DNA of 64,000 bases from JBNKVT01 sp050299335 (GCA_050299335.1 JBNKVT010000008.1:62001-126000); one strand, 5' to 3'; shown: positions 33,734 through 42,356, counted from the first letter of the stretch. The notes: generated by a model from the letters alone, not told the origin. A program made the numbers and translations.

Positions 33734-34636
33734 TCAGAAGATTTCCAGGTCTTCCAGTCGGTCGAGCAGCGCGTAGATGCGCCCGAACGTGGCCTCGACC
33801 CCGTCGGGGAAGGCGTCGAAGCGGGTGGTGTCGTGGAATTTCGCCATCACCTCCAGCCCATGGTCGGTCTCGTGCATCGTGGTGAGCACCTCCGCGATCC
33901 TGGCAACAAGGGCCTCGTCCATCCCGGCGCGGCGGATCACCACCTGGCGCGGCACGTCCTCGGATCGGGCGATGGCGCGGAACTGGCCGGGCCGGGCGTT
34001 TTCGAGGATTTCGAAGCCGCGCGGATCGGTGGCCACCGCCTCCACCCAGCCCTTGACCAGCCAGGTGATGGAATTCTTGTCATCGCCGGTGAAGACATAG
34101 CCGATCTCGTCCGGACCGGGGATGATCTCGTGGCCGTCCAGTTCGCGCAATGTGAGATTCTCGGCTCGGAGCAGTCCCATCGGCAACAGGAAGCCGGACG
34201 TCGAATCCGGTTCCTGAAAGCCGATTCGCGCGCCGCGCAGCTGGCCGATTTCGGTGATCGGGCTGTCCGAGGGCACCAGGATCACCGAGTGATAGGTCGC
34301 CACCCCCTGTTTCCAGCGCCGCAGAAACGGCACCGCCCCAGCCTCGCGGGCGACGCGCCCGGCGACCAGCGGACTGTCGAAATAGAGGTCGACCGCGCCG
34401 TTGCCTAGTGCCGTGATCATCGCATCCGAGGTCGGCAGGACCGAGATTTCGACCCGGTCGATCCCGTGCCCGGCCAGTTCCTCCTGCAGATAGGCCGCCA
34501 GCGGTGCGAACCTGTCCAGATGCTTGCGGACATTGTCGTTGACGCTGCCGAGGACCAGGGTTCCGGCGGCGGCCGCGGACAGGCCCAGCCCCATGACAAC
34601 CCCCGCCAGGGCGGCGGCAAATCTCGGTAACGGCAT
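33734..34636 (-). CDS. PhnD-like periplasmic phosphate/phosphonate-type binding protein
   Basis: The 300-residue protein has a signal peptide (1-24, cut near AAAAG) and a PhnD/type 2 periplasmic binding fold: TLVLGSVNDNVRKHLDRFAPLAAYLQ, SDAMITALGNGAVDLYFDSPLVAGR, and SDSPITEIGQLRGARIGFQEPDSTSGFLLPM. No permease or ATPase gene is adjacent, so it is unlikely to serve an ABC importer here. Instead it precedes the GGDEF-EAL receptor in the same operon, implying a sensory pair for an oxyanion, phosphonate or other small ligand. Confidence 0.85.
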   Translation of the reverse strand: MPLPRFAAALAGVVMGLGLSAAAAGTLVLGSVNDNVRKHLDRFAPLAAYLQEELAGHGIDRVEISVLPTSDAMITALGNGAVDLYFDSPLVAGRVAREAGAVPFLRRWKQGVATYHSVILVPSDSPITEIGQLRGARIGFQEPDSTSGFLLPMGLLRAENLTLRELDGHEIIPGPDEIGYVFTGDDKNSITWLVKGWVEAVATDPRGFEILENARPGQFRAIARSEDVPRQVVIRRAGMDEALVARIAEVLTTMHETDHGLEVMAKFHDTTRFDAFPDGVEATFGRIYALLDRLEDLEIF

Positions 34637-34691
34637 CGCTCACTCTCCACGTAAATCCCGCGAAGAGCCTAGGGTCGGGGTCTTGAATTTC

Positions 34692-34713
34692 GGCTAACTT
34701 ACAAGGTTAAGCC
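34692..34713. promoter_or_regulatory. Imperfect palindrome upstream of the binding-protein gene
   Basis: GGCTAAC-TTACAAG-GTTAAGCC is an inverted repeat with one extra base, about 55 bases upstream of the PhnD-like start. It is a candidate operator in the 145-base gap between that gene and the HNH gene. Confidence 0.35.
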
Positions 34714-34781
34714 GAGCATTTTAGGTACTTTCCAGCACGGGAGCGCCCCACATGACCCGACGGGGTACTCCGTCCGGCCGG

Positions 34782-35786
34782 TCAAGTTTTTGAAGCCTCG
34801 CGCATCAGCCCGACAAGTTTGGAAGCCATCAGTGGCGGAGATTGACGATGAAGCATCGCGTGACAGTTCGGGCAGACGAGCACAAGGTCATGTTCCGGCG
34901 ACACCTCGCGTACTCCACCCGACTCCGCCAGGGGATCGAGATGGTGGACATGGATGAAACCTGCGCCCAGGGGGCCGTAGGTTTCTTCGAAGTCCATCCG
35001 GCAGATAAGGCAACGCAGGCTGCCGCCATCCCGCTGCCGGTAGTGTTCGATGCAGGCAGCCCGCGCTTTCGGATCGCGTTCCCTGACGTTGCGGGTTATC
35101 TGGCGCTCCGCGCCTTCGAAGTAGGCTGGAACGTTTTCAGGCGACAGGGCCTCATCCAGATCGTCAAGGTTCACGCACTCAAATTCCAGCTTCCGGAGCC
35201 AATTTCTGGCTTCATGGGCGGTAAACTCGCGTCCCTTCCCTCCGGATGCGATGCCCCAGACAATCTTGGCTGGATAGAGGCTGCCGGTCATGGGGTGAAG
35301 GACGTACCACTTCCGAGCATCCCTGAAGCCGTCTGGCATACCTGTACGGTCGTACTCGTCGAATGCGGCCAGAACTTTCACACGATCAACAGCGGGCAGT
35401 TCGGCTTTAACGAAGAAGCTCCGACCGGTCGGAGCGACCTTTCCTGCGCGCATCGACGGGCTCAGTCCAAATCGGGCGCAGGCGGTCATCAGCGCCCGCC
35501 AGACAGCATCGAAACCGTCGTCGCCTTCGCTGAGTTCCATATAGCCCATCGTTGCAAGAATTGGCCGGAACCTTCCCAAGTCTTGATTGCTCCGCTTGTT
35601 GTCTAGAAATGAACCCTTGCCGCGAACGTGGAACAACCAATGAATCGGTTGAACTTTTGCTGCATCAAGGTCGACGACGAGGAATATCTCCGCATTTGCC
35701 AGGTTTCGGCCCGCCTTCTCCGGGTTCTCCCTTTCGAATTCCTCTGCCCGTCTGATAAGCTCGGGGAGTTCGTCGGCGAGGCCCAT
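34782..35786 (-). CDS. HNH endonuclease with ScoMcrA-like head domain, putative restriction enzyme
   Basis: The 334-residue protein has three parts: an N-terminal domain of unknown type (1-125); a region about 158-206 (YVLHPMTGSLYPAKIVWGIA ... FTAHEARNWLRKLEFECV) resembling the N-terminal head domain of ScoMcrA-type enzymes; and a C-terminal HNH nuclease. The nuclease has zinc cysteines C259/C262 and C305/C308, H281-H282, N307 and H313. This suggests modification-dependent DNA cleavage. Codon use and G+C are lower than in neighbours, a sign of horizontal transfer. The ATG overlaps the stop of pepF (TGATG). No methyltransferase is adjacent, consistent with a type IV-like enzyme. Confidence 0.75.
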   Translation of the reverse strand: MGLADELPELIRRAEEFERENPEKAGRNLANAEIFLVVDLDAAKVQPIHWLFHVRGKGSFLDNKRSNQDLGRFRPILATMGYMELSEGDDGFDAVWRALMTACARFGLSPSMRAGKVAPTGRSFFVKAELPAVDRVKVLAAFDEYDRTGMPDGFRDARKWYVLHPMTGSLYPAKIVWGIASGGKGREFTAHEARNWLRKLEFECVNLDDLDEALSPENVPAYFEGAERQITRNVRERDPKARAACIEHYRQRDGGSLRCLICRMDFEETYGPLGAGFIHVHHLDPLAESGGVREVSPEHDLVLVCPNCHAMLHRQSPPLMASKLVGLMREASKT

Positions 35787-37603
35787 CAGCCCTCCATCGC
35801 CTCCAGTTCGTCGATCATCGACGAAATCAGCCCGATGCCCTTGTCCCAAAAGCGCGGGTCCGAGGCGTCGAGCCCGAAGGGGGCCAGCAACTCCTTGTGA
35901 TGCTTCGACCCGCCGGCCTTCAGCATGTCGAAATACTTGTCCTGGAACCCTGGCGCACCCTCCTCGTAGACCGCGTAAAGCGCGTTCACCAGCCCGTCGC
36001 CGAAAGCGTAGGCATAGACGTAGAAGGGCGAATGGATGAAATGCGGGACATAGGTCCAGAAGGTCTCGTAGCCATCCATGAAATTGAACACCGGCCCGAG
36101 GCTTTCATGGCTGACCTCCATCCAGATGGCGTTGATCTGGTCAGGCGTCAGCTCGCCGTCGCGCCTTGCGGCATGTACCCGGCATTCGAAATCGTAAAAG
36201 GCGATCTGGCGCACCACGGTGTTGATCATGTCCTCGACCTTGCCCGCCAGCATTTCCTTTTTCGCCCGCTGGTCCAGCGCTGCGTCGAGCAGCCGCCGGA
36301 AAGTCAGCATCTCGCCGAAGACCGAGGCGGTTTCGGCCAGGGTCAGCGGCGTCGAGGACAGAAGCTCCCCCTGCCCCGCGGCCAGTCGCTGATGCACCCC
36401 ATGGCCCAGTTCATGGGCGAGCGTCATCACGTCGCGCTGTTTCCCCAGATAATTCAGCATCACATAGGGATGCGCGTCCGTCACCGTGGGATGGGCGAAG
36501 GCCCCCGGGGCCTTGCCCGGCTTCACCCCGGCATCGATCCAGCCCGAACCGAAGAACGGCTTGGCAAGATCGGCCATCCTTGGGTCGAAATCGCCATAGG
36601 CCCCCATGACGATCTCCTGCGCCTCGTCCCAGCCGACGAGTTTCTCCTCGTCCTTCGGCAGGGGCGCGTTGCGGTCCCAGATCTCCAGCTTCTCCAGCCC
36701 CAGCCATTTCGCCTTCAGCGCGTAATAACGGTGCGACAGACGCGGATAGGCCGCGACCACGGCATCGCGCAGCGCCGCGACCACCTCCGGTTCCACATGG
36801 TTCGACAGGTGCCGGGCGGTCTGCGGGGTCGGCATCTTGCGCCAGCGGTCCTCGATTTCCTTTTCCTTGGCCAGGGTGTTTGTGATCCGCGCGAACAGCG
36901 GCAATTTCTCGACAAACACCGCCGCCAGCGCCCGCGCCCCGTTCTCGCGGCGGTCGCGTTTCTGATCGGTCAGCAGGTTCAGCGTCGCCTCCAGCGGCAG
37001 CGTCTCGCCGTCGACCTCGAAACTCAGCCCCGCCATGGTCTCGTCGAAGAGGCGGTTCCAGGCGGCGGCCCCGACAACCGACTGGTCGTGCAGGAATTTC
37101 TCCAGCTCGTCGGAGAGCTGATAGGGTTTCATCGCCCTGAGCCGTTCGAAGATCGGCCGATAGCGGGCGAGGTCCGGATCGCCCGCAAGCACCGCATCGA
37201 GGGCGGCATCGTCGATCCGGTTCAGTTCCAGCGAGAAGAACACCATCGGCGTCGAGAAATCCGTCAGCCTGGCCTGGCAGTCGGAAAAGAACTTCGCCCG
37301 CCCCGCATCGGTGGTCTTCTGGTAGTAGCGCAGCCCCGCATAGGATCCGACCCGCCCCTCGACCTGCTGCAGCCGCTCATAGCGCCTGACGCAGTCGAGC
37401 ATCCCCTTGCTGTCAAGCGCGGCGAGCCGGCCCTCGTAATCCCGTGCGAAGGCGGCGCATTCCGTCTCGATCCAGGCCAGGTCGCGCGCCAGTTCCGGCG
37501 CGTCCTCGCCGGAATAGAGATCAGACAGATCCCATTCGGGCAGATCGCCGAGGGCGGTCCCGGGCTCGGCGGCGTCAAATACGGGTCGGTCAAGGGCCTT
37601 CAT
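35786..37603 (-). CDS. pepF: M3-family oligoendopeptidase F
   Basis: The 605-residue cytosolic zinc metallopeptidase has the typical PepF length. The zinc site HELGHG lies at 397-402 (His397, Glu398, His401), followed by the third ligand region ETASVFGEM. The C-terminal FIHSPFYVYAYAFGDGLVNALY segment, carrying the substrate-binding tyrosines, is conserved. It degrades short peptides of roughly 7-17 residues. It sits between a small secreted protein gene (21 bases upstream) and the HNH gene (TGATG overlap). Confidence 0.95.
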   Translation of the reverse strand: MKALDRPVFDAAEPGTALGDLPEWDLSDLYSGEDAPELARDLAWIETECAAFARDYEGRLAALDSKGMLDCVRRYERLQQVEGRVGSYAGLRYYQKTTDAGRAKFFSDCQARLTDFSTPMVFFSLELNRIDDAALDAVLAGDPDLARYRPIFERLRAMKPYQLSDELEKFLHDQSVVGAAAWNRLFDETMAGLSFEVDGETLPLEATLNLLTDQKRDRRENGARALAAVFVEKLPLFARITNTLAKEKEIEDRWRKMPTPQTARHLSNHVEPEVVAALRDAVVAAYPRLSHRYYALKAKWLGLEKLEIWDRNAPLPKDEEKLVGWDEAQEIVMGAYGDFDPRMADLAKPFFGSGWIDAGVKPGKAPGAFAHPTVTDAHPYVMLNYLGKQRDVMTLAHELGHGVHQRLAAGQGELLSSTPLTLAETASVFGEMLTFRRLLDAALDQRAKKEMLAGKVEDMINTVVRQIAFYDFECRVHAARRDGELTPDQINAIWMEVSHESLGPVFNFMDGYETFWTYVPHFIHSPFYVYAYAFGDGLVNALYAVYEEGAPGFQDKYFDMLKAGGSKHHKELLAPFGLDASDPRFWDKGIGLISSMIDELEAMEG

Positions 37604-37624
37604 CTCGGGTCTCCGGACTATGTG

Positions 37625-37921
37625 TCAGATATCAATGGGTGTGTCGGTGTCGGGCGCGTGCGGAATATCCCGCTTGCGTCGGATCAGGATATCGCCATTG
37701 GGCAGGATTTCGGGGGCTTCATATTCGCCGATCACACCCAGCCGGTCAATGAGCCGATCCAGTTCCGGCCGCAGCTCGCCCAGGAGCCCATCGAGCGCTT
37801 CACGCATCTCCTCGCTGAATTCCTCGAACAGCCAGCCCTCTGGCACGGCGGGATCCTCCCCGGCCTCCTGCGCCAGGACGGGAGCTGTACAGAGCAGCCA
37901 GACTGTCAAAGCGAGTCGCAT
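37625..37921 (-). CDS. Small secreted acidic protein, unknown function
   Basis: The 98-residue protein has a signal peptide (1-17, cut after VLAQ), then an acidic amphipathic helix (GWLFEEFSEEMREALDGLLGELRPELDRLIDRLG) and a short beta tail (YEAPEILPNGDILIRRKRD). I know of similar short periplasmic proteins in this order, often misnamed as AAA ATPases, but no function. It is the first gene of an operon with pepF and the HNH gene. Confidence 0.75.
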   Translation of the reverse strand: MRLALTVWLLCTAPVLAQEAGEDPAVPEGWLFEEFSEEMREALDGLLGELRPELDRLIDRLGVIGEYEAPEILPNGDILIRRKRDIPHAPDTDTPIDI

Positions 37922-38130
37922 GTTCCCAATATGACCCTTCCCGCCCGGGAATTCACCCGCATTCGCATATCGCGCGACGAGGCTTCACTTACAGGCGACG
38001 ACCCGCGCTACTGCCGCGAGACGATCCGGAAGGATCGGATTTCGAAAGTTTTCTCCCTCTTGTGGTGTTCCCGCCTTGCCCGTCCACAATATAAGCGCAA
38101 TAACGGGGCCGAAGTCCCGAAGGGTTCCGC

Positions 38131-38922
38131 ATGCGTATTCTGGTCACAAACGACGACGGCATCTCCGCCCCCGGCCTGGCGGCGGCAGAGGATATCGCCC
38201 GGGATCTGGCCGGAGCCGACGGCGAGGTCTGGACGGTGGCCCCGGCCTTCGAGCAGTCAGGCGTGTCGCACTGCATCTCCTATGTGCGCCCGATGCGGAT
38301 CCAGAAACTGGGGGAAAGACGGTTTACCGTCGAGGGCTCGCCGGCGGATTGCGTGCTGGCGGGACTGTTCGATATTCTCAACGACACCCCGCCGGACCTG
38401 ATCCTGTCTGGGGTGAACCGGGGGTATAATGTCGCCGAGGACACGCTATATTCCGGCACCATCGGCGCGGCGATGGAAGGGGCGCTGCAGAAGGTGAAAT
38501 CCATCGCCATGTCGCAGTATTTCACCGAAGAGAATGCCGCGTTCGACGATCCCTTCGCCGCTGCCCGCGCCAGGGGCCCCGACATCTGTCGTGCGCTGGT
38601 CGAAAGGGCCCGCTGGCACGATGCCGATTACGAGGTCTTCTACAATATCAACTACCCGCCCGTCGCACCCGGCAGGATCAGGGGCGTGAAGACCACGGTG
38701 CAGGGTCACCGGCCGCACCCGACCTTCGCGGCGGTACCGCAGATTGCCCCCAATTCCCGGCGCTATCTCTGGCTCGGCCACGGGCCGGGGAACGAGAAGA
38801 CAGCACCTGGGACGGACGCCCATGAGACCATGACGGGCTGGGCGACTGTCACGCCGCTCCGTGCCGATCTGACGGCGCACGACGTCGTGGGTGCACTCAG
38901 AGAGGTCTTCGATGACGCCTGA
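38131..38922 (+). CDS. surE: 5'/3'-nucleotidase SurE
   Basis: The 263-residue metal-dependent nucleoside monophosphatase starts MRILVTNDDGI, the metal-binding Asp-Asp motif of the family. APAFEQSG, GSPADCV and LSGVNRGYNVAEDTLYSGTIGAAMEG follow. It is stationary-phase associated in many bacteria. The gene overlaps pcm by 11 bases, reproducing the surE-pcm-nlpD order known from enterobacteria. Confidence 0.95.
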   Translation: MRILVTNDDGISAPGLAAAEDIARDLAGADGEVWTVAPAFEQSGVSHCISYVRPMRIQKLGERRFTVEGSPADCVLAGLFDILNDTPPDLILSGVNRGYNVAEDTLYSGTIGAAMEGALQKVKSIAMSQYFTEENAAFDDPFAAARARGPDICRALVERARWHDADYEVFYNINYPPVAPGRIRGVKTTVQGHRPHPTFAAVPQIAPNSRRYLWLGHGPGNEKTAPGTDAHETMTGWATVTPLRADLTAHDVVGALREVFDDA

Positions 38923-39556
38923 AGAGGACCGCATGCAGTTCATCTATACCCTGCGCTCGCGCGGGGTCACGGATGAGGCGACCCTGAAGGCGATGGAGGC
39001 CACACCGCGCCGCGAATTCCTCGAAGGCATCTTCCAGGCCCGCGCCTATGAGGACACCGCCTTGCCGATTTCCTGCGGCCAGACCATCTCGCAGCCCTCG
39101 ATCGTCGGGCTGATGACCCAGGCGCTGCATGTCGGGCGGCGCGACAAGGTGCTGGAGATCGGCACCGGCTCGGGCTATCAGGCGGCGGTGCTGTCGCATC
39201 TGGCAAGGCGGGTCTACACGCTGGAGCGCCACCGCCCTCTGGCCCGCCGCGCCAAGGCGCTGTTCGAGCGGCTGGACATGCATAATGTCACCGTGATCGA
39301 GGGCGACGGCACGCTCGGCTGGCCGGAACAGGCGCCGTTTGACCGGATCATCCTGACGGCGGCGGCAGAGGACCCGCCAGGGCCCCTGCTGGAGCAGCTT
39401 CGACCCGGCGGGATCATGGTGCTGCCGGTGGGTCAAACCGACACTGTGCAAACGCTGATCAAGGTGGTAAAATCCGACGAGGGGTATGATTACTTGCCCC
39501 TTGCAGACGTGCGTTTCGTCCCGCTGGTCGAGGGAATGGCCGAGGACGCGCACTGA
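38912..39556 (+). CDS. pcm: Protein-L-isoaspartate O-methyltransferase
   Basis: The 214-residue SAM-dependent enzyme repairs isoaspartyl damage. Motifs include the pre-motif ISCGQTISQPSIV, motif I VLEIGTGSGYQAAVL, post-I YTLERH and FDRIILTAA. ATG 38912 lies inside the end of surE with AGAGAGG upstream; an in-frame ATG at 38891 is less likely. It is encoded between surE and a LytM factor gene. Confidence 0.94.
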   Translation: MTPEEDRMQFIYTLRSRGVTDEATLKAMEATPRREFLEGIFQARAYEDTALPISCGQTISQPSIVGLMTQALHVGRRDKVLEIGTGSGYQAAVLSHLARRVYTLERHRPLARRAKALFERLDMHNVTVIEGDGTLGWPEQAPFDRIILTAAAEDPPGPLLEQLRPGGIMVLPVGQTDTVQTLIKVVKSDEGYDYLPLADVRFVPLVEGMAEDAH

Positions 39557-39557
39557 C

Positions 39558-39579
39558 AAGTTCCCTCGCCAAAGGGGGA
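39558..39579 (+). repeat. Short intergenic hairpin repeat, copy B
   Basis: TCCCTCGCCAAAGGGGGA directly after the pcm stop is the second copy of the element at 21304-21325 (20 of 22 bases alike). The stem is weaker because two C positions have become T. Confidence 0.55.
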
Positions 39580-39631
39580 CGGACGAGCAGGATGCGGGTG
39601 GTAGATCATGGTTGATTTCGGGAACATTTAC

Positions 39632-40762
39632 ATGCGTACGCTTGGATTATCTGTGCGTGGGGCAACAATTGGCGCGGCAGCGCTGCTGCTGGCGGGCTGT
39701 TTCGGCGAGGGAGCCGGGACCGGCTTCGGCGGCACGCGCGGCTCGGCGGCGCAGACGCTGGACCGTCCGAATCCGGATGCGCGCGGCGTGATCACCTACA
39801 ACACCTATCAGGTGATGGTGGCCCGTTCGGGCGATACGATCGAGACAATGGCCGAAAGAGTAGGGCTTTCGCCCGCGAAGCTGGCCAATCACAACGGTCT
39901 GCCGGCGGGATACCGCCCACGGCCCGGCGAAGTGATCGCCCTGCCGCAGAATGTCGGTGGCTCGCCCGCCGACAACAACTGGACCCCGCAATCGGTCTGG
40001 ACGCCCGACGTGGCGGTTACCGCGCTCGACAATGTCCAGCCCGGCCAGGCGACCTCGACGATCAGATCGCCGTTCAGCAACGGTCAGTCCACCACGGTGG
40101 TCGATCCGGTGCGCCACCGGGTGAAGCCCGGAGAGACCGCCTATTCCATCGCGCGGCTGCACGGGGTGTCGGTCACGGCGCTGGCCTCCTGGAACGGGCT
40201 GAGCAGCGATCTGGCGGTGCGCGAGAACCAGGAACTGCTGATTCCCATCGTCACCGAGACCCGAACCGCCGCCGTTGGCGCCCCACCCTCGGCAAGCCGG
40301 CCTCTGCCGGAAAATGAGGATATCGAAGGCGCCAGCCGTCCGGAATCGCCCAATCTCGGGGCGCAGCGGGTGACCACGGCGACGAAATTCCTGCCACCTG
40401 TTTCGGGACGGATCATCAAGCCGTTCTCCCGGGCCAGCGGGGCAGCCCGCAATGACGGGATCGATATTGCGGCGGCGGCTGGCACGACCGTGCGGGCGGC
40501 GGCGGACGGCGAGGTGGCGCTGGTCTCCGAATCGCTCAACGGCGATGACACGATCGTGCTGGTGCGGCATCCCGATGGCGACAGCGATTCGTCGAATGAC
40601 CTGATCACGGTCTATTCCCGGATCACCGGCGTGACCCTGACCAAGGGTCAGCGGGTCAAGGCCGGGGACACGATCGGGAAAGTGGCGCCGAACGACAATC
40701 CGAACGTGCATTTCGAGGTGCGGCGCGGCTCGGCGGCGGTGGATCCGGCCCCGTTCCTGTAA
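39632..40762 (+). CDS. LysM-LytM lipoprotein, degenerate M23 (NlpD/DipM-like)
   Basis: The roughly 376-residue lipoprotein has lipobox LLAGC. Two LysM domains follow (about 60-110 YQVMVARSGDTIETMAERVGLSPAKL, and 155-200 HRVKPGETAYSIARLHGVS), then a C-terminal M23 domain. The metal ligands are lost: NDGIDIAA replaces HxGxDI, SRIT stands for the YxHL region, and PNVHFEVR lacks the first histidine. This is the pattern of an amidase activator rather than an enzyme. The start at 39632 places the signal peptide at the N-terminus; ATG 39608 is possible. Confidence 0.88.
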   Translation: MRTLGLSVRGATIGAAALLLAGCFGEGAGTGFGGTRGSAAQTLDRPNPDARGVITYNTYQVMVARSGDTIETMAERVGLSPAKLANHNGLPAGYRPRPGEVIALPQNVGGSPADNNWTPQSVWTPDVAVTALDNVQPGQATSTIRSPFSNGQSTTVVDPVRHRVKPGETAYSIARLHGVSVTALASWNGLSSDLAVRENQELLIPIVTETRTAAVGAPPSASRPLPENEDIEGASRPESPNLGAQRVTTATKFLPPVSGRIIKPFSRASGAARNDGIDIAAAAGTTVRAAADGEVALVSESLNGDDTIVLVRHPDGDSDSSNDLITVYSRITGVTLTKGQRVKAGDTIGKVAPNDNPNVHFEVRRGSAAVDPAPFL

Positions 40763-40794
40763 GCCGGTATCGGCCCGGCGCTTTCCGTAAGGCC

Positions 40795-40839
40795 CCGAAT
40801 TCTTTCAAAGAATTCGGTCGCTTTCTTTGCAAGAAAGCG
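40795..40839. terminator. Two tandem AT-rich hairpins between convergent genes
   Basis: CCGAATTCTTT/AAAGAATTCGG (40795-40817) is an 11-bp near-perfect palindrome. CGCTTTCTT/AAGAAAGCG (40819-40839) is a 9-bp stem with a TGC loop. They lie between the convergent LytM-factor and carbonic anhydrase genes. No U tract follows, so they may be a bidirectional terminator or a processing site. Confidence 0.55.
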
Positions 40840-40859
40840 GGCTGCCGCAGGTTCCGCTT

Positions 40860-41501
40860 TCAACTGTCTCCGAGCAGCGTGTCTTCCTGTCCCAGACCGG
40901 TCACGGTACAGTCGAGATTGCGTAAGAGCCCGTCCTTCAGCCCGTAGATCAGCCCATGAATCTCGATCCGGTCGCCGCGCAGCCAGGCCCGGCGCAGCAC
41001 CGGCGTCTCTGCGACCCGGCGCACGCCGTTCATCACATTCAGTTCCGCCAGCCGCTCCAGCCGCGTTTCGGGATCTGCAATCGCCAGCAGTTCCGCCTCA
41101 TGCTGCTTGGCCAGCCGCCGGATCGGGGTCAGCCAGTGCCCCGACAGCCCCGCCGGTTCCGCCATCGCCGCCGCCTCGACGCCGCCGCAGCCGTAGTGGC
41201 CGCAGACAATGATCTCGCGGATCTTCAGCGCCTCGATGGCGAATTCCAGCGCGCTCAGAAGGTTGGTATCGGCCGAATGCACCACATTGGCGACATTGCG
41301 ATGCACGAAGACCTCGCCGGGATCGAGCCCCGCGACCACATTTGCCGGCACCCGGCTGTCAGCGCAGCCGATCCAGAAGAAATCCGGTGTCTGCTGTTGG
41401 GCCAGCCGCGGGAAGTAGCCCGGCTCGCGGTCCCGGACACCTTGCGACCAGTTGGAATTCCGCGCCAGGAGCGCGCCGAGCTTGGTGTCGCCCACCGCCA
41501 T
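40860..41501 (-). CDS. Beta-class carbonic anhydrase
   Basis: The 213-residue zinc enzyme interconverts CO2 and bicarbonate. The zinc and catalytic residues are Cys46-Asp48-Arg50 in CADSR and His102 and Cys105 in CGHYGCGG. The VHRNVANVVH segment is also conserved. The start at 41501 (MAVGDTKLG) has GGAGGG upstream; a longer frame to 41546 lacks one. It is convergent with the LytM factor gene and divergent from the ImuA-like gene. Confidence 0.94.
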   Translation of the reverse strand: MAVGDTKLGALLARNSNWSQGVRDREPGYFPRLAQQQTPDFFWIGCADSRVPANVVAGLDPGEVFVHRNVANVVHSADTNLLSALEFAIEALKIREIIVCGHYGCGGVEAAAMAEPAGLSGHWLTPIRRLAKQHEAELLAIADPETRLERLAELNVMNGVRRVAETPVLRRAWLRGDRIEIHGLIYGLKDGLLRNLDCTVTGLGQEDTLLGDS

Positions 41502-41637
41502 GTTCCGACCCTCCGTTGCCGTTCGGGCCGCTGATATCGCCTTCACCCCCCGCTCTTCAAGCCGAATGCGACCCCCGGGGCTTGCCCAGAAGGCTTCGAT
41601 ATGAGAACATTAAGCGAACATCTGCCCGCCCGGTCCC

Positions 41638-42261
41638 ATGCCCGTCACCCTCGACCCCTTCCGCAAGCCCCGCCCCGTCGGCGCCGCCCGCCTTGCCGGG
41701 GATATCGCGCTGCCGCTCCTGCGCGCCCACGAGGCTTGCGGACCCGCCCGCCATGTCTTCGCCCTGGCGCTGGCCGGGCAGATGCAGGGTCCGGTGGTCT
41801 GGCTCTCTCCCGCCTCTGGCTCCGGGCGGCTGATGCCCGACGGCGTGGTCCGCTGGCTGCAGCCCGGTCGCCTGACCTTCGCCGCCACCCACCGCTCGCT
41901 GGACCTGCTCTGGGGGGTCGAGGAGACGCTGCGTTCGGGCGCCGTGCCCCTGGTGGTCGCCGAGATGTCCGAGCCGCCGCCCCTGACCCCGATCCGCCGG
42001 ATTCATCTCGCCGCCGAGGAAGGGGCGAAACACGGGATGGCACCGCTGGCGCTGTTGCTGACCCCCGGCGACGGTGGGGCCCAGGGCGTCGAGAGCCGCT
42101 GGAAGCTGAGCCCGCTTCCCGGCTGGACGACGCCCGCGAAACGGCCCGCCTGGCGGCTGGAGCGGCTGCGGGCGCGGCTGGACCCGCCGCGCAGCTGGCG
42201 GATGGAAAAGGCGAAGGACGGGCTGCGGTTTCAGGGTGAGAGGGTGGCGGAGGAAGCGTGA
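41638..42261 (+). CDS. ImuA-like (RecA-fold) protein, orphan
   Basis: The 207-residue protein matches ImuA proteins of Rhodobacterales by memory of conserved blocks: LRAHEACGPARHVFALALA, WGVEETLRSGAVPLVVAE, PLTPIRRIHLAAEEGA and LLLTPGDGGAQGVESRW. ImuA normally works with ImuB and DnaE2 in SOS mutagenesis. Here neither partner is adjacent; the next genes on this strand are far away. Either it acts with imuB/dnaE2 elsewhere or it has another role. No clear ribosome-binding site precedes the ATG. Confidence 0.72.
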   Translation: MPVTLDPFRKPRPVGAARLAGDIALPLLRAHEACGPARHVFALALAGQMQGPVVWLSPASGSGRLMPDGVVRWLQPGRLTFAATHRSLDLLWGVEETLRSGAVPLVVAEMSEPPPLTPIRRIHLAAEEGAKHGMAPLALLLTPGDGGAQGVESRWKLSPLPGWTTPAKRPAWRLERLRARLDPPRSWRMEKAKDGLRFQGERVAEEA

Positions 42262-42356
42262 GGCTCGCTTTTGGGCGTAGGATGGGGGCTCCGCACCCAT
42301 CGTCCCTCACGGAAACCACACCTGCATCCCGGCTCGAACGCCGCCCGCAAAAAGAT

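Noticed and set aside
35897..38401. An 834-residue + strand frame spanning pepF, the small secreted gene and part of surE
   Set aside because: It runs across several real genes in both orientations and shows no protein-like pattern.
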